Shown: positions 7,297 through 12,833 of the stretch, one piece after another
Layout: every line of letters starts with the position of its first letter
How positions within the stretch are numbered: position 1 is the first letter of the stretch
Source: a virus
Strand: one strand, 5' to 3'
Length of the DNA stretch: 34,763 nt
Virus record (IMG/VR): IMGVR_UViG_3300030430_004164
Location: 1 to 34,763 of that record
Position numbers and translations under genes: made by a program
The notes under the pieces: generated by a model
Databases searched by the model: none
What the model saw: only the letters and a program-made list of their open reading frames with translations
Told to the model about the DNA's origin: nothing

Positions 7297-7862
7297 AGCC
7301 AATTTATCGTTGGTTTCTTTGTGTTACCTTTCTCCCAGACATACCATGCAAGGGCCATCATGCTTGATTTTTTTTTATAGTCCTCATCACCATTTTTCAT
7401 CAGTGTAACTCTACCAGAAAAAACGTGCACTCTGACGGGTGGGTATAGCTCATAAAATTCTTTTCTTGCTAATCCTTCCAGAGCTTGTAATTTTAGCAAA
7501 AAACATGTTTTCTTACGTGCGATCTTTTGACTGTTGTACATAAATTTTATGAGAAGATTACCGTAGGGTGGATTGGTTACGATATTATCTCTCTGTTCAG
7601 TTTCTTGCAAGAAGTCCACGTATGGTCTACCAAAGCCACGATCAATTAAATCAGTGCTTTCTACGTTGTATCCGTTTTGCTCAAACACTTTTGATATATG
7701 TCCCATACCACAACAAGGCTCATATATTGATCCGTCAAAATCTTCGACACGTAGCAACCTTTCTGTTGCATCTGGTGGGGTTGCATAGAAATCATTTATC
7801 TCTCTATCACCACGATGATTGTGGCCCATGATTTTCATAGAAGAAACCAAACCCTGTTTCAT
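7293..7862 (-). CDS. DNA N6-adenine methyltransferase
   Basis: The protein has the AdoMet-binding motif I variant YEPCCGMGHIS (about residues 46-56), an acidic motif II position (VESTDLID), and the catalytic NPPYGN (motif IV, about residues 95-100) expected for enzymes that methylate adenine N6. The opening DFYATPP segment is also typical of small phage adenine methyltransferases. At 189 residues it lacks a large target-recognition domain. The ATG at 7862 overlaps the terminase stop as ATGA, so the enzyme is made with the packaging proteins in the late operon. It may modify phage DNA before packaging to evade restriction. The target sequence cannot be read from the protein. Confidence 0.85.
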   Translation of the reverse strand: MKQGLVSSMKIMGHNHRGDREINDFYATPPDATERLLRVEDFDGSIYEPCCGMGHISKVFEQNGYNVESTDLIDRGFGRPYVDFLQETEQRDNIVTNPPYGNLLIKFMYNSQKIARKKTCFLLKLQALEGLARKEFYELYPPVRVHVFSGRVTLMKNGDEDYKKKSSMMALAWYVWEKGNTKKPTINWL

Positions 7863-9250
7863 ACGATCCAACCGTTGTTGCCGTAATCAATGTTTTGATT
7901 GAACTTATAACCACTGCCACTACCAGACGCTCTGACCGCCAGACCCGCAAATGTGAGCATGAGACTGTCAGCGATATCTGGACTGCGAAAACCTCTTTTC
8001 TTCATCTGATCCTTTGATTCGACTTTAAACTTACCACTTGATAATATTTCATAATTTACAGAAGTCAACTCTGATATCAACTCTTCTTGGTCTGGTATCT
8101 TGCAATCTTTTTGTTCAAGCCATTCTCTACACTTAAACCACAACTCATCTCTCAAGCGCATGTACCTATTCGACATGCTGGAACTTTCTGCAACGTTGAT
8201 CCCTCGAGCTGGCATATCCAACTCAACTAATCTATCTACGACCCCAGCACCCAGACCGATGGAATCAATCAGTATCTCACTTGGTCTTTCACTAAACGGA
8301 GTTGATTCGTATTCTGCCATTATAATCCCAACAGTCTCCATCAAGTCTTTATTACCCCAATTTTTGACATCTTCGGTTATAACGTTGCCCTTACGTTTGC
8401 ATAGGGCACAACGGTCATTACCGTGTCGTGCGATATCAATACCCCAGACGGGCAAGACCTCGATTGGGTCAACCTCACGGTCTATTGCTGATTCGACAAG
8501 TGCACGACTCATTATGGCATTGTCATCACTCAGTGGGGGCAGGCCAAGAACTCTGACACGGAATACATTCGATTCTTCACCGTATTGTTTTTTCATGTCA
8601 TCTATGTACTGTGGGTCTACCGTGTCAGCATCTTCACACGATACTGTCATTGTCTTCCAGCTTTCAATATTTTTACCAAACGAATCAAAGAAGTACCCAG
8701 ATGAACGGTTGGGGTTACCTACCATGATTGTCTTTGCTCCCGGTGTTGACATCGCACCTTGTGCAACCTCAAATATAATATCTGGTACACCAGAGGCCTC
8801 GTCTATCAAGAAGAGCATGTTGGGTGAGTGGAAACCTTGCAAGGCTTCTGGATTTTCTCTTCTTGATGTACGTGACACACAAAAACTATCTGGTGCGTTC
8901 TTCAGTGTTATCTTATCAGAACGAAACTCTAGCTCATCTTTGAATACATCTGGCATGCGTTGATACCACTTTTGTATTTCTGGCCACAGTATCTGTTCTA
9001 ACTGTGAAGCGGAGTTTGCGGTTGTGGCGATCTTGCACGGATAATGTGTGCACAGCCACCAGAGTATAGTCCACGATAAAAATGTTGTCTTGCCTACTGC
9101 GTGACCACTACGTATTGAAAGTCTGTTATTTTCAACGATGTTAGTCAGCGCTTCTTTCTGCCATGCTTGTGGCTCTGCTTTTAACCAAGATCGAACAAAC
9201 AGTATTGGATCATTACGAAGTGTGAGTATGGTATCTGCTGCATCAGTAAT
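7859..9250 (-). CDS. terL: Terminase large subunit (TerL); start codon irregular
   Basis: This is the packaging ATPase/nuclease. Reading upstream in frame from the obvious ATG at 8956 shows that codon is too late, because the open frame continues through Walker A (SGHAVGKTTF, about 9115-9080) to a stop at 9290-9292. Walker B and the catalytic acid are in LFLIDEASG. The RNase-H-like nuclease acids lie in GIDIARHGND, ILIDSIGLGAG and DIADSLM. There is no ATG, GTG or TTG between the upstream stop and Walker A. The start given here is an ATT preceded by AGGA at 6 nt, yielding 463 residues. The alternative is the ATG at 9288, one frame off, joined by a -1 shift at the T-TTA-AAC site (9268-9274) or by one missing T in the run. 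Its 3' end overlaps the methyltransferase by ATGA. Confidence 0.9.
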   Translation of the reverse strand: MTDAADTILTLRNDPILFVRSWLKAEPQAWQKEALTNIVENNRLSIRSGHAVGKTTFLSWTILWWLCTHYPCKIATTANSASQLEQILWPEIQKWYQRMPDVFKDELEFRSDKITLKNAPDSFCVSRTSRRENPEALQGFHSPNMLFLIDEASGVPDIIFEVAQGAMSTPGAKTIMVGNPNRSSGYFFDSFGKNIESWKTMTVSCEDADTVDPQYIDDMKKQYGEESNVFRVRVLGLPPLSDDNAIMSRALVESAIDREVDPIEVLPVWGIDIARHGNDRCALCKRKGNVITEDVKNWGNKDLMETVGIIMAEYESTPFSERPSEILIDSIGLGAGVVDRLVELDMPARGINVAESSSMSNRYMRLRDELWFKCREWLEQKDCKIPDQEELISELTSVNYEILSSGKFKVESKDQMKKRGFRSPDIADSLMLTFAGLAVRASGSGSGYKFNQNIDYGNNGWIV

Positions 9251-9271
9251 GGAATATCCTATTTGTTGTTT

Positions 9272-9307
9272 AAAAAAAAGACCGCCATTTTATGTTATGA
9301 CGGTCTT
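9272..9307 (-). terminator. Terminator-like hairpin with U-run at the terL start
   Basis: On the minus strand AAGACCG (9307-9301) pairs perfectly with CGGTCTT (9284-9278) across a 16-nt loop and is followed by further Us of the U8 run. This is an intrinsic-terminator layout, although the loop is long. It lies downstream of the promoter at 9392-9420 and overlaps the candidate terL ATG, which sits in the loop. It may be an attenuator controlling the late operon, or the end of a short RNA. Confidence 0.55.
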
Positions 9308-9362
9308 GGGAGAAATATTAAAAAATATGAATCCCTTTTCTAATGAAAGGTTTTATAAAATG

Positions 9363-9384
9363 ATACGGTCAAAAATCGCCGTAT
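9363..9384 (-). promoter_or_regulatory. Leader hairpin upstream of terL
   Basis: On the minus strand ATACGG pairs with CCGTAT around a 10-nt loop, near the expected 5' end of the late transcript. The upstream arm, extended to TATGTTATACGG (9390-9379), can instead pair with CCGTCATAACATA (9303-9291), which would break both this hairpin and the terminator-like one. That is the layout of an attenuator leader. The function is inferred from pairing only. Confidence 0.45.
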
Positions 9385-9391
9385 AACATAG

Positions 9392-9420
9392 AATATAAGT
9401 TATGCTGCAAATAGAATCAA
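9392..9420 (-). promoter_or_regulatory. Sigma-70-type promoter for the late (packaging) operon
   Basis: On the minus strand TTGATT (9420-9415) is followed after exactly 17 bp by TATATT (9397-9392), a good match to -35 and -10 boxes. Transcription would start near 9385, about 100 nt before the terL coding frame, and read into a leader with two hairpins. It lies between the small and large terminase genes and would serve the long leftward morphogenesis operon. Confidence 0.6.
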
Positions 9421-9488
9421 ACGTTTTTTTTCGTTTTGTTTAAAAAAATCAAAATTTTTTTATGAGGGGGGTCATTTGTATGTGACGG

Positions 9489-9519
9489 CCCAAGCACAAA
9501 CTACCTTGGGGTGTCCCAA
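9489..9519. promoter_or_regulatory. Three-arm alternative hairpin element
   Basis: CCCAAG (9489-9494), CTTGGG (9505-9510) and CCCAA (9515-9519) form two mutually exclusive hairpins because the middle arm can pair with either side. The element lies in the 313-bp gap between the two terminase genes, where packaging sites are often found. Whether it is a regulatory RNA element or part of a packaging site cannot be told from sequence alone. Confidence 0.4.
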
Positions 9520-9525
9520 AAATGC

Positions 9526-9550
9526 AAAAAACACCTGGTTTGCTGCCAGG
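9526..9550 (-). terminator. Intrinsic terminator after the small terminase gene
   Basis: On the minus strand CCTGG and CCAGG (9550-9546 and 9538-9534) form a 5-bp GC-rich stem with a 7-nt loop, followed by TGTTTTTT. It sits about 55 bp after the stop of the gene at 9604-9930 and before the promoter at 9392-9420. It therefore separates that gene from the terL transcript. Confidence 0.5.
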
Positions 9551-9603
9551 AATTATCCTTTTAAAACAATGACTTATGTAATTTGTGAATTGGTTGTTGT
9601 AAC

Positions 9604-9930
9604 CTATTTATTTTGATCATCAATGGCCACGTGCTCAATTACTTTTTCTTCAAGTCTGTTCTGTACCTCTTGCAAAGCCTTTGTGAACGGACTTTCCACG
9701 TGTTCAACCGTCAATTGTTGAGGAATGAACTTGGCAACGGCCGTCAATGTTTTTGACACATCTTCTTCAAAAGCCGAGGCCAGCAGACTGTGAAGAGGTT
9801 TTCCACGTTCTTCAAGTAAATCTAGAGCTCTTGCCAGCTCATTTTTTACAACGACAATTGTAGCAATTGATCGTTGACTTGATCCCTTTGGACGGCCTCT
9901 TTTTCTTTTATTTTTTATTTCATTAACCAT
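9604..9930 (-). CDS. Putative terminase small subunit (TerS)
   Basis: A 108-residue protein one gene upstream of terL. It begins with a very basic stretch (NKRKRGRPKGSSQR), an AT-hook-like RGRPKGS often seen at the N-terminus of small terminases, followed by helices (ELARALDLLEERGKPLHSLL and VSKTLTAVAKFIPQQLTVEHV) and a charged C-terminal coiled stretch. DNA binding by the basic end and oligomerisation by the helices would fit recognition of the packaging site. The assignment rests on position and this pattern; a DNA-binding regulator is an alternative. A terminator separates it from terL, so the two are probably transcribed separately. No clear ribosome-binding site precedes its ATG. Confidence 0.62.
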   Translation of the reverse strand: MVNEIKNKRKRGRPKGSSQRSIATIVVVKNELARALDLLEERGKPLHSLLASAFEEDVSKTLTAVAKFIPQQLTVEHVESPFTKALQEVQNRLEEKVIEHVAIDDQNK

Positions 9931-10122
9931 TTGTAATAATTATTCAATTTTTATTATTCATTTAAATTAAATCAGTTGAAAAATAGATGAAAGCTTTTTT
10001 AATAGATTGTTAATTATTTTCTTGTATTGTGTATTTAAAGTTTACTTCTAATTCATTTCGATGTAAGCTTTTTAAATAGCCTTTAATGGCATTTATTTTA
10101 TTAAAAATGAAAGGATAATAAA
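9931..10122. promoter_or_regulatory. Divergent AT-rich intergenic region with repeated AAGCTT boxes
   Basis: This 190-bp gap separates the leftward small terminase gene from the rightward early cassette and should hold promoters for both. It contains two copies of an AAGCTTTTT box followed by AATAG or AAATAG (9991-10005 and 10065-10079), spaced about 74 bp apart. A possible rightward promoter is TTGTTA, 17 bp, TGTATT near 10007-10035, but the match is weak. A small bulged hairpin (TAAATAGCC/GGCATTTA) lies at about 10073-10095. It ends with the GAAAGGATAATAAAATG start box of the first gene. Confidence 0.45.
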
Positions 10123-10413
10123 ATGCACGTTTATAATTTAACAAGTCCAAACGGAAACAAAATTACAAATCAATTTGTAATTGAAGATGGATCAATTCAC
10201 TATTTCCAAAGCTATAACACAATTATAGCAAAATTAGATTGGGATAAATGCAAAGTTTACTTAGATTCTAATTATTGGAATTATTCCGTTACTACTTCAA
10301 AATACAGAAATATCTTTCTTAATGAAACAAGAAAAGAAACAGAAAAGAAAATCAAATCAAAAGAATATATTTTAACTGATTTAAATTCTGCTCTACATAG
10401 GCCAAGCCTATAA
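10123..10413 (+). CDS. Early-region hypothetical protein, 96 aa
   Basis: First gene of the rightward cassette, preceded by AAAGGATAATAAA directly before the ATG. It is a soluble, beta-rich-looking protein with aromatic residues (GSIHYFQSYNTIIAKLDWD, then DSNYWNYSVTTSKYRNIFL) and a charged C-terminal helix (RKETEKKIKSKEY). The YW.YS.TTSKYRN.FL stretch resembles short early proteins of other phages, but I cannot name a family with confidence. The position at the front of a cassette of tiny genes suggests an early host-takeover or anti-defence role; this is inference. Confidence 0.7.
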   Translation: MHVYNLTSPNGNKITNQFVIEDGSIHYFQSYNTIIAKLDWDKCKVYLDSNYWNYSVTTSKYRNIFLNETRKETEKKIKSKEYILTDLNSALHRPSL

Positions 10414-10438
10414 ATTAATAAACAGAAAGGATAACAAA

Positions 10439-10585
10439 ATGATTTTAGACAGTTTTACTTTTCAAATGTTATGTGGGGAATATTGTATTGACCCACACCT
10501 AGCACTTGAACATCAAGACATTATTAAAGCAATCAAAAATAATGACTATGACAAAGTAGTTGAAATTTTAGAAAATGAATTTTAA
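10439..10585 (+). CDS. Hypothetical protein, 48 aa
   Basis: A small acidic protein beginning MILDSFTFQMLCGEYCIDPH and ending in a helix (NNDYDKVVEILENEF). It is preceded by the shared start box AAAGGATAACAAA-ATG and lies in frame order with its neighbours, about 25 bp after the first gene and 16 bp before the next. Two cysteines four residues apart (LCGEYC) are not enough to claim a metal site. The function is not recognised. The conserved start box is the main reason to accept it as a gene. Confidence 0.62.
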   Translation: MILDSFTFQMLCGEYCIDPHLALEHQDIIKAIKNNDYDKVVEILENEF

Positions 10586-10601
10586 TTGAAAGGACAATAA
10601 A

Positions 10602-10775
10602 ATGGAAAAGTTTACTATTTATAAACATTATTTTGAAGAATATGAAAAAGATGTTTTTCATGTTTATGATGGACAACTCATTCAAGAATTTGACACTAGA
10701 AGAGATGCACAAAAATTTGTTAACAATTCGACTAAAAAAAATAAAAAGAAAAAAGTAAATCAACAGAAAGGATAA
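10602..10775 (+). CDS. Hypothetical protein, 57 aa, basic tail
   Basis: The protein starts MEKFTIYKHYFEEYEKDVF, continues with a short beta segment (HVYDGQLIQEFDTRRDAQKF) resembling small phage proteins that carry a query-like YDG.LI.EF.T..DA..FV pattern, and ends in a lysine-rich tail. It is preceded by AAAGGACAATAAA-ATG. Its final codons run through the start box of the next gene, so its stop lies only 4 bp before the next ATG. The role is unknown. Confidence 0.62.
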   Translation: MEKFTIYKHYFEEYEKDVFHVYDGQLIQEFDTRRDAQKFVNNSTKKNKKKKVNQQKG

Positions 10776-10779
10776 TAAA

Positions 10780-10971
10780 ATGAAAGTTTCAAAATTTCTA
10801 GACTTGTATAAATATGATTTAATTGTGTCAATTGTAGAGGGTCAAACTACGTGCAATTTTGGTCTTTTGATGGAAGATGAAGAATTTAAAGATTTGTTAA
10901 AGTCTGTCATTAATCTTCCAATTGATGTTGCAACGGAACAATTAATTAACAAAGCAAATGAAATTAGTTAA
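10780..10971 (+). CDS. Hypothetical protein, 63 aa
   Basis: A small protein with a helical start (KVSKFLDLYKYDLIVSIVEG), a short turn (QTTCNFGL), and an acidic helical end (DEEFKDLLKSVINLPIDVATEQL). It has no membrane segment or recognised motif. The shared start box AAAGGATAATAAA lies directly before the ATG, within the end of the previous gene. The first copy of the 65-bp hairpin element begins only 8 bp after its stop, so it ends the first subset of early genes. Confidence 0.65.
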   Translation: MKVSKFLDLYKYDLIVSIVEGQTTCNFGLLMEDEEFKDLLKSVINLPIDVATEQLINKANEIS

Positions 10972-10978
10972 TAACCCC

Positions 10979-11043
10979 AATTTATTGAAGACAAGTCATT
11001 TTTATAAATGGCTTGTATTGAATAAATTAATAATGATTTATTC
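10979..11043 (+). repeat. 65-bp early-region repeat, copy 1 (hairpin element)
   Basis: This 65-bp segment is identical to 11875-11939. It contains an 11-bp stem, ACAAGTCATTT against AAATGGCTTGT with one G-U pair and a 4-nt loop, extended by an outer TTTATT/AATAAA stem. Each copy lies between an early gene and an AAAGGA-type start site. It may be a terminator, a processing site or a carried-along part of a gene duplication. Confidence 0.85.
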
Positions 11044-11064
11044 TAAACAGAGAAAGGAAAAAAT

Positions 11065-11262
11065 ATGAAAATGAATAATTACCCAAACTACAAGGACGGC
11101 AAAATTTCATGTCAATTATGTGGACAATGGCAAGATGAAAGGTCAATTGAAATATGGCATGATGAGTCGTTTATAAATCCTATTGATGTAAATGTGTTCT
11201 TATGCAAAGCATGTAACGATGATTATACACACTCAGAAATAAAAGAAAGGTTTAGACCATGA
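11065..11262 (+). CDS. Small zinc-finger-like protein
   Basis: A 65-residue protein with two cysteine pairs: SCQLCGQW near residue 17 and LCKACND near residue 50, about 32 residues apart. That spacing is usual for a single-zinc treble-clef or ribbon fold of the HNH-like or DksA-like kind, but no HNH catalytic residues are visible beyond one WHDES segment. It has no membrane part. It is preceded by AAAGGAAAAAAT and follows the first copy of the 65-bp repeat. Its stop overlaps the next ATG (ATGA). A nucleic-acid or protein-binding role in host takeover is possible but not shown. Confidence 0.68.
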   Translation: MKMNNYPNYKDGKISCQLCGQWQDERSIEIWHDESFINPIDVNVFLCKACNDDYTHSEIKERFRP

Positions 11263-11519
11263 CAACGTTACTTGAAGACTTGCAAGACTTAGTTTCACAA
11301 TTTGAACGTGAGAAGATCACAGAAGAAGAAGTTATAAACATAATTAGTAATATAACAAAGTATTATTATAAAGTTGATCTTGATAATTTACATTATTCTA
11401 TAATTGGTGTTTATGCAGATTATGATGAGGGAAATACGAAACGTTCAGTGGCTAACGAATTAGTCAAGAATGTAATTTTTGATAATCTTGAATATGAAAT
11501 AGGGGAATCACATGAATAA
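11259..11519 (+). CDS. Hypothetical protein, 86 aa, paralogue of the 39-aa gene downstream
   Basis: An acidic helical protein starting MTTLLEDLQDLVSQFEREKI followed by TEEEVINIISNITKYY, then a longer C-terminal part with YADYDEGNTKRSVANELVKN. Its first 40 residues match the small gene at 11757-11876 closely in both protein and DNA, so one arose from the other by duplication. It overlaps the zinc-finger-like gene upstream (ATGA) and the next gene by 8 bp. The function is not recognised. Confidence 0.65.
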   Translation: MTTLLEDLQDLVSQFEREKITEEEVINIISNITKYYYKVDLDNLHYSIIGVYADYDEGNTKRSVANELVKNVIFDNLEYEIGESHE

Positions 11520-11760
11520 AGGACAAGCAAAAATAATAATTGATTATAACAATGGCCAAGTTCACGTTTTTCATGGGGACACAAATGACTTACTTTGTTG
11601 CTATGAAGAATCACAAGACATAGATACTTTTAAATTAATTTGGAATTTACTTGAATCGTATTGTGATAAATTTGAGGGATTCAGACTTGGAAAGCCAAAA
11701 ATAGAAGAAGAAAAAAAAGAAACTAATATTATTAATTTTAATGAAAGGATAAAGAAATGA
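11512..11760 (+). CDS. Hypothetical protein, 82 aa
   Basis: A soluble protein opening with a short beta segment (KIIIDYNNGQVHVFHGDTND) and a helix (DIDTFKLIWNLLESYCDKFEG), ending in a charged tail (KIEEEKKETNIINFNERIKK). It overlaps the upstream gene by 8 bp and the downstream 39-residue gene by ATGA. The ATG is preceded by GGGGAATCAC. There is no recognised motif; two adjacent cysteines (LCCYEE) are noted without a proposed role. Confidence 0.62.
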   Translation: MNKGQAKIIIDYNNGQVHVFHGDTNDLLCCYEESQDIDTFKLIWNLLESYCDKFEGFRLGKPKIEEEKKETNIINFNERIKK

Positions 11761-11876
11761 CAACATTACTAGAAGAATTGGAACACTTAGTTTCAGAATT
11801 TGATGGTGGTTGGATCACAGAAGAAGAAGTAATTAATATAATTATTGATTTAAGTGAAAGATTTAAAAAACAATAA
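11757..11876 (+). CDS. 39-aa truncated paralogue of the 86-aa early gene
   Basis: The frame reads MTTLLEELEHLVSEFDGGWI, TEEEVINIIIDLSERFKK and stops, matching the N-terminal 40 residues of the gene at 11259-11519 with a few substitutions. The ATG overlaps the previous stop (ATGA) and is preceded by AAAGGATAAAG. The stop codon falls at the very start of the second 65-bp repeat copy, so gene and hairpin element look like parts of one duplicated module. A short competing or regulatory version of the longer protein is one possibility; a decaying duplicate is another. Confidence 0.58.
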   Translation: MTTLLEELEHLVSEFDGGWITEEEVINIIIDLSERFKKQ

Positions 11877-11939
11877 TTTATTGAAGACAAGTCATTTTTA
11901 TAAATGGCTTGTATTGAATAAATTAATAATGATTTATTC
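11875..11939 (+). repeat. 65-bp early-region repeat, copy 2 (hairpin element)
   Basis: Identical to 10979-11043, with the same stem (ACAAGTCATTT/AAATGGCTTGT) and outer TTTATT/AATAAA arms. It begins inside the stop codon of the 39-residue gene and is followed by the AAAGGAAAATAG ribosome-binding site of the next gene. Complete identity over 65 bp in otherwise diverged surroundings suggests a recent duplication or selection on the sequence. Confidence 0.85.
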
Positions 11940-11961
11940 ACAACCAAGAAAGGAAAATAGA

Positions 11962-12210
11962 ATGAGTAAAATTAAAGACCATATAATAGCATATTGTGGC
12001 AATCGTGGTATTGATAGGCCAATCAAACGATGTGCCAAATATAAAGATATGTTTATGATTGTTTTCAATGACTATCCAAACGATGTTGAAATTTCATTCC
12101 ATAGTTGGGTTTATGAATGTTATGATGAGATATCAACTAAAAAAATGATTTGGAATAAAAGCAATTATGAAAAATTATATAAAAAATACAATAGAGAGTG
12201 TGAGGTATAA
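11962..12210 (+). CDS. Hypothetical protein, 82 aa
   Basis: The protein starts MSKIKDHIIAYCGNRGIDRP, with the start fixed by AAAGGA 7 nt upstream; a longer open frame runs back through the 65-bp repeat but lacks a ribosome-binding site. It has a beta-rich middle (DMFMIVFNDYPNDVEISFHS) and a charged helical end. No motif is recognised. It directly precedes the 169-residue gene and appears co-transcribed with it. Confidence 0.65.
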   Translation: MSKIKDHIIAYCGNRGIDRPIKRCAKYKDMFMIVFNDYPNDVEISFHSWVYECYDEISTKKMIWNKSNYEKLYKKYNRECEV

Positions 12211-12211
12211 G

Positions 12212-12721
12212 ATGAGAGGAACATTTGGAAAACTAAAATTTAATACCAATAAACAATTACGTGAGTTGGCTTTTAAGACTTTGGAATCCTATGCACGAAT
12301 GGAAAAATTCTTCTTACCTTATACAGATAAGAAATCAGATGATGCTGGTTTCATATTAGTAAAAGATGAAGGTATATATTTAATACCAGCATATAAACAT
12401 GAGGGAACACCACGTGAAATTGGCCTAGTTAAATATGCAAGAGGTTATAATCCAAAATATAAGAATTCATCACCTTTATGGGAAAAAGCACATCTATTTT
12501 CTTATGATGATTTTGCTGAATTTATCCCTATGGAAATAGATATGTTAATTCAATTAATTTATGGGGGTACTTTAACTGTTAATCTTACAGAAGATACAAT
12601 AAGTACAGAATGTATTATTCACAAGAAAGATAAAAAAGAGCCAAGTTCATTACGTAAATATCTCATAATGCATTTTTACAATATATTAAACGAAAGAAAG
12701 AAAGGTGTAGTAAATGGTTAG
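12212..12721 (+). CDS. Early-region protein, 169 aa (resembles DUF3085-type)
   Basis: The longest gene of the rightward cassette. Its start at 12212 follows GAGG at 6 nt, one base after the previous stop. The segment DDAGFILVKDEGIYLIPAYK resembles DUF3085-type phage/plasmid proteins (DDAGF.LV.DEGVYLM), whose function I do not know. A helical N-terminus (KQLRELAFKTLESYARMEKF) and a C-terminal helix (LRKYLIMHFYNILNERKK) flank a beta-rich core. It overlaps the next gene, a membrane micropeptide, by 8 bp. Its role is unknown; the position suggests early expression. Confidence 0.68.
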   Translation: MRGTFGKLKFNTNKQLRELAFKTLESYARMEKFFLPYTDKKSDDAGFILVKDEGIYLIPAYKHEGTPREIGLVKYARGYNPKYKNSSPLWEKAHLFSYDDFAEFIPMEIDMLIQLIYGGTLTVNLTEDTISTECIIHKKDKKEPSSLRKYLIMHFYNILNERKKGVVNG

Positions 12722-12833
12722 TAAACTAGCATTGTTATTTTCAAGTGTGATGGTCTTGTTATTTTTCTGTGCATTTGGAATTTTATTACATGATATATTA
12801 GAGTTTAGACAATTGATTGAGGTTTCACGATGA
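12714..12833 (+). CDS. Single-span membrane micropeptide, 39 aa
   Basis: A 39-residue frame beginning MVSKLALLFSSVMVLLFFCA and continuing with FGILLHDILEF, giving one membrane-spanning helix of about 20 residues near the N-terminus and a short charged tail. It overlaps the end of the 169-residue gene by 8 bp, with AAAGGTG upstream, and shares ATGA with the next membrane micropeptide. Small single-span proteins at the end of early operons can act on host membranes or as accessory lysis/exclusion factors. No function can be read directly. Confidence 0.55.
   Translation: MVSKLALLFSSVMVLLFFCAFGILLHDILEFRQLIEVSR

Noticed and set aside
8100-8963. Long open frame on the plus strand over terL
   Set aside because: It is antisense to the clear TerL coding sequence, has no ribosome-binding site and no protein family features.
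9391-9600. tRNA or integrase attachment site in the terminase gap
   Set aside because: No cloverleaf and no convincing tRNA 3'-end sequence was found here or next to the integrase, so no att site is claimed.
10533-10763. Minus-strand frame across two tiny early genes
   Set aside because: The plus-strand genes have matching start boxes; this frame has none and is a Phe/Ile-rich artefact of AT-rich DNA.
11757-11876. Treating the 39-aa gene as a frameshifted copy of the 86-aa gene
   Set aside because: Its stop lies in frame right before the repeat and the remainder of the longer gene is simply absent, so truncation by duplication fits better than a frameshift.
10979-11939. CRISPR-like array from the two 65-bp repeats
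   Set aside because: There are only two copies, far apart, with genes in between and no regular spacers; no cas genes are present.
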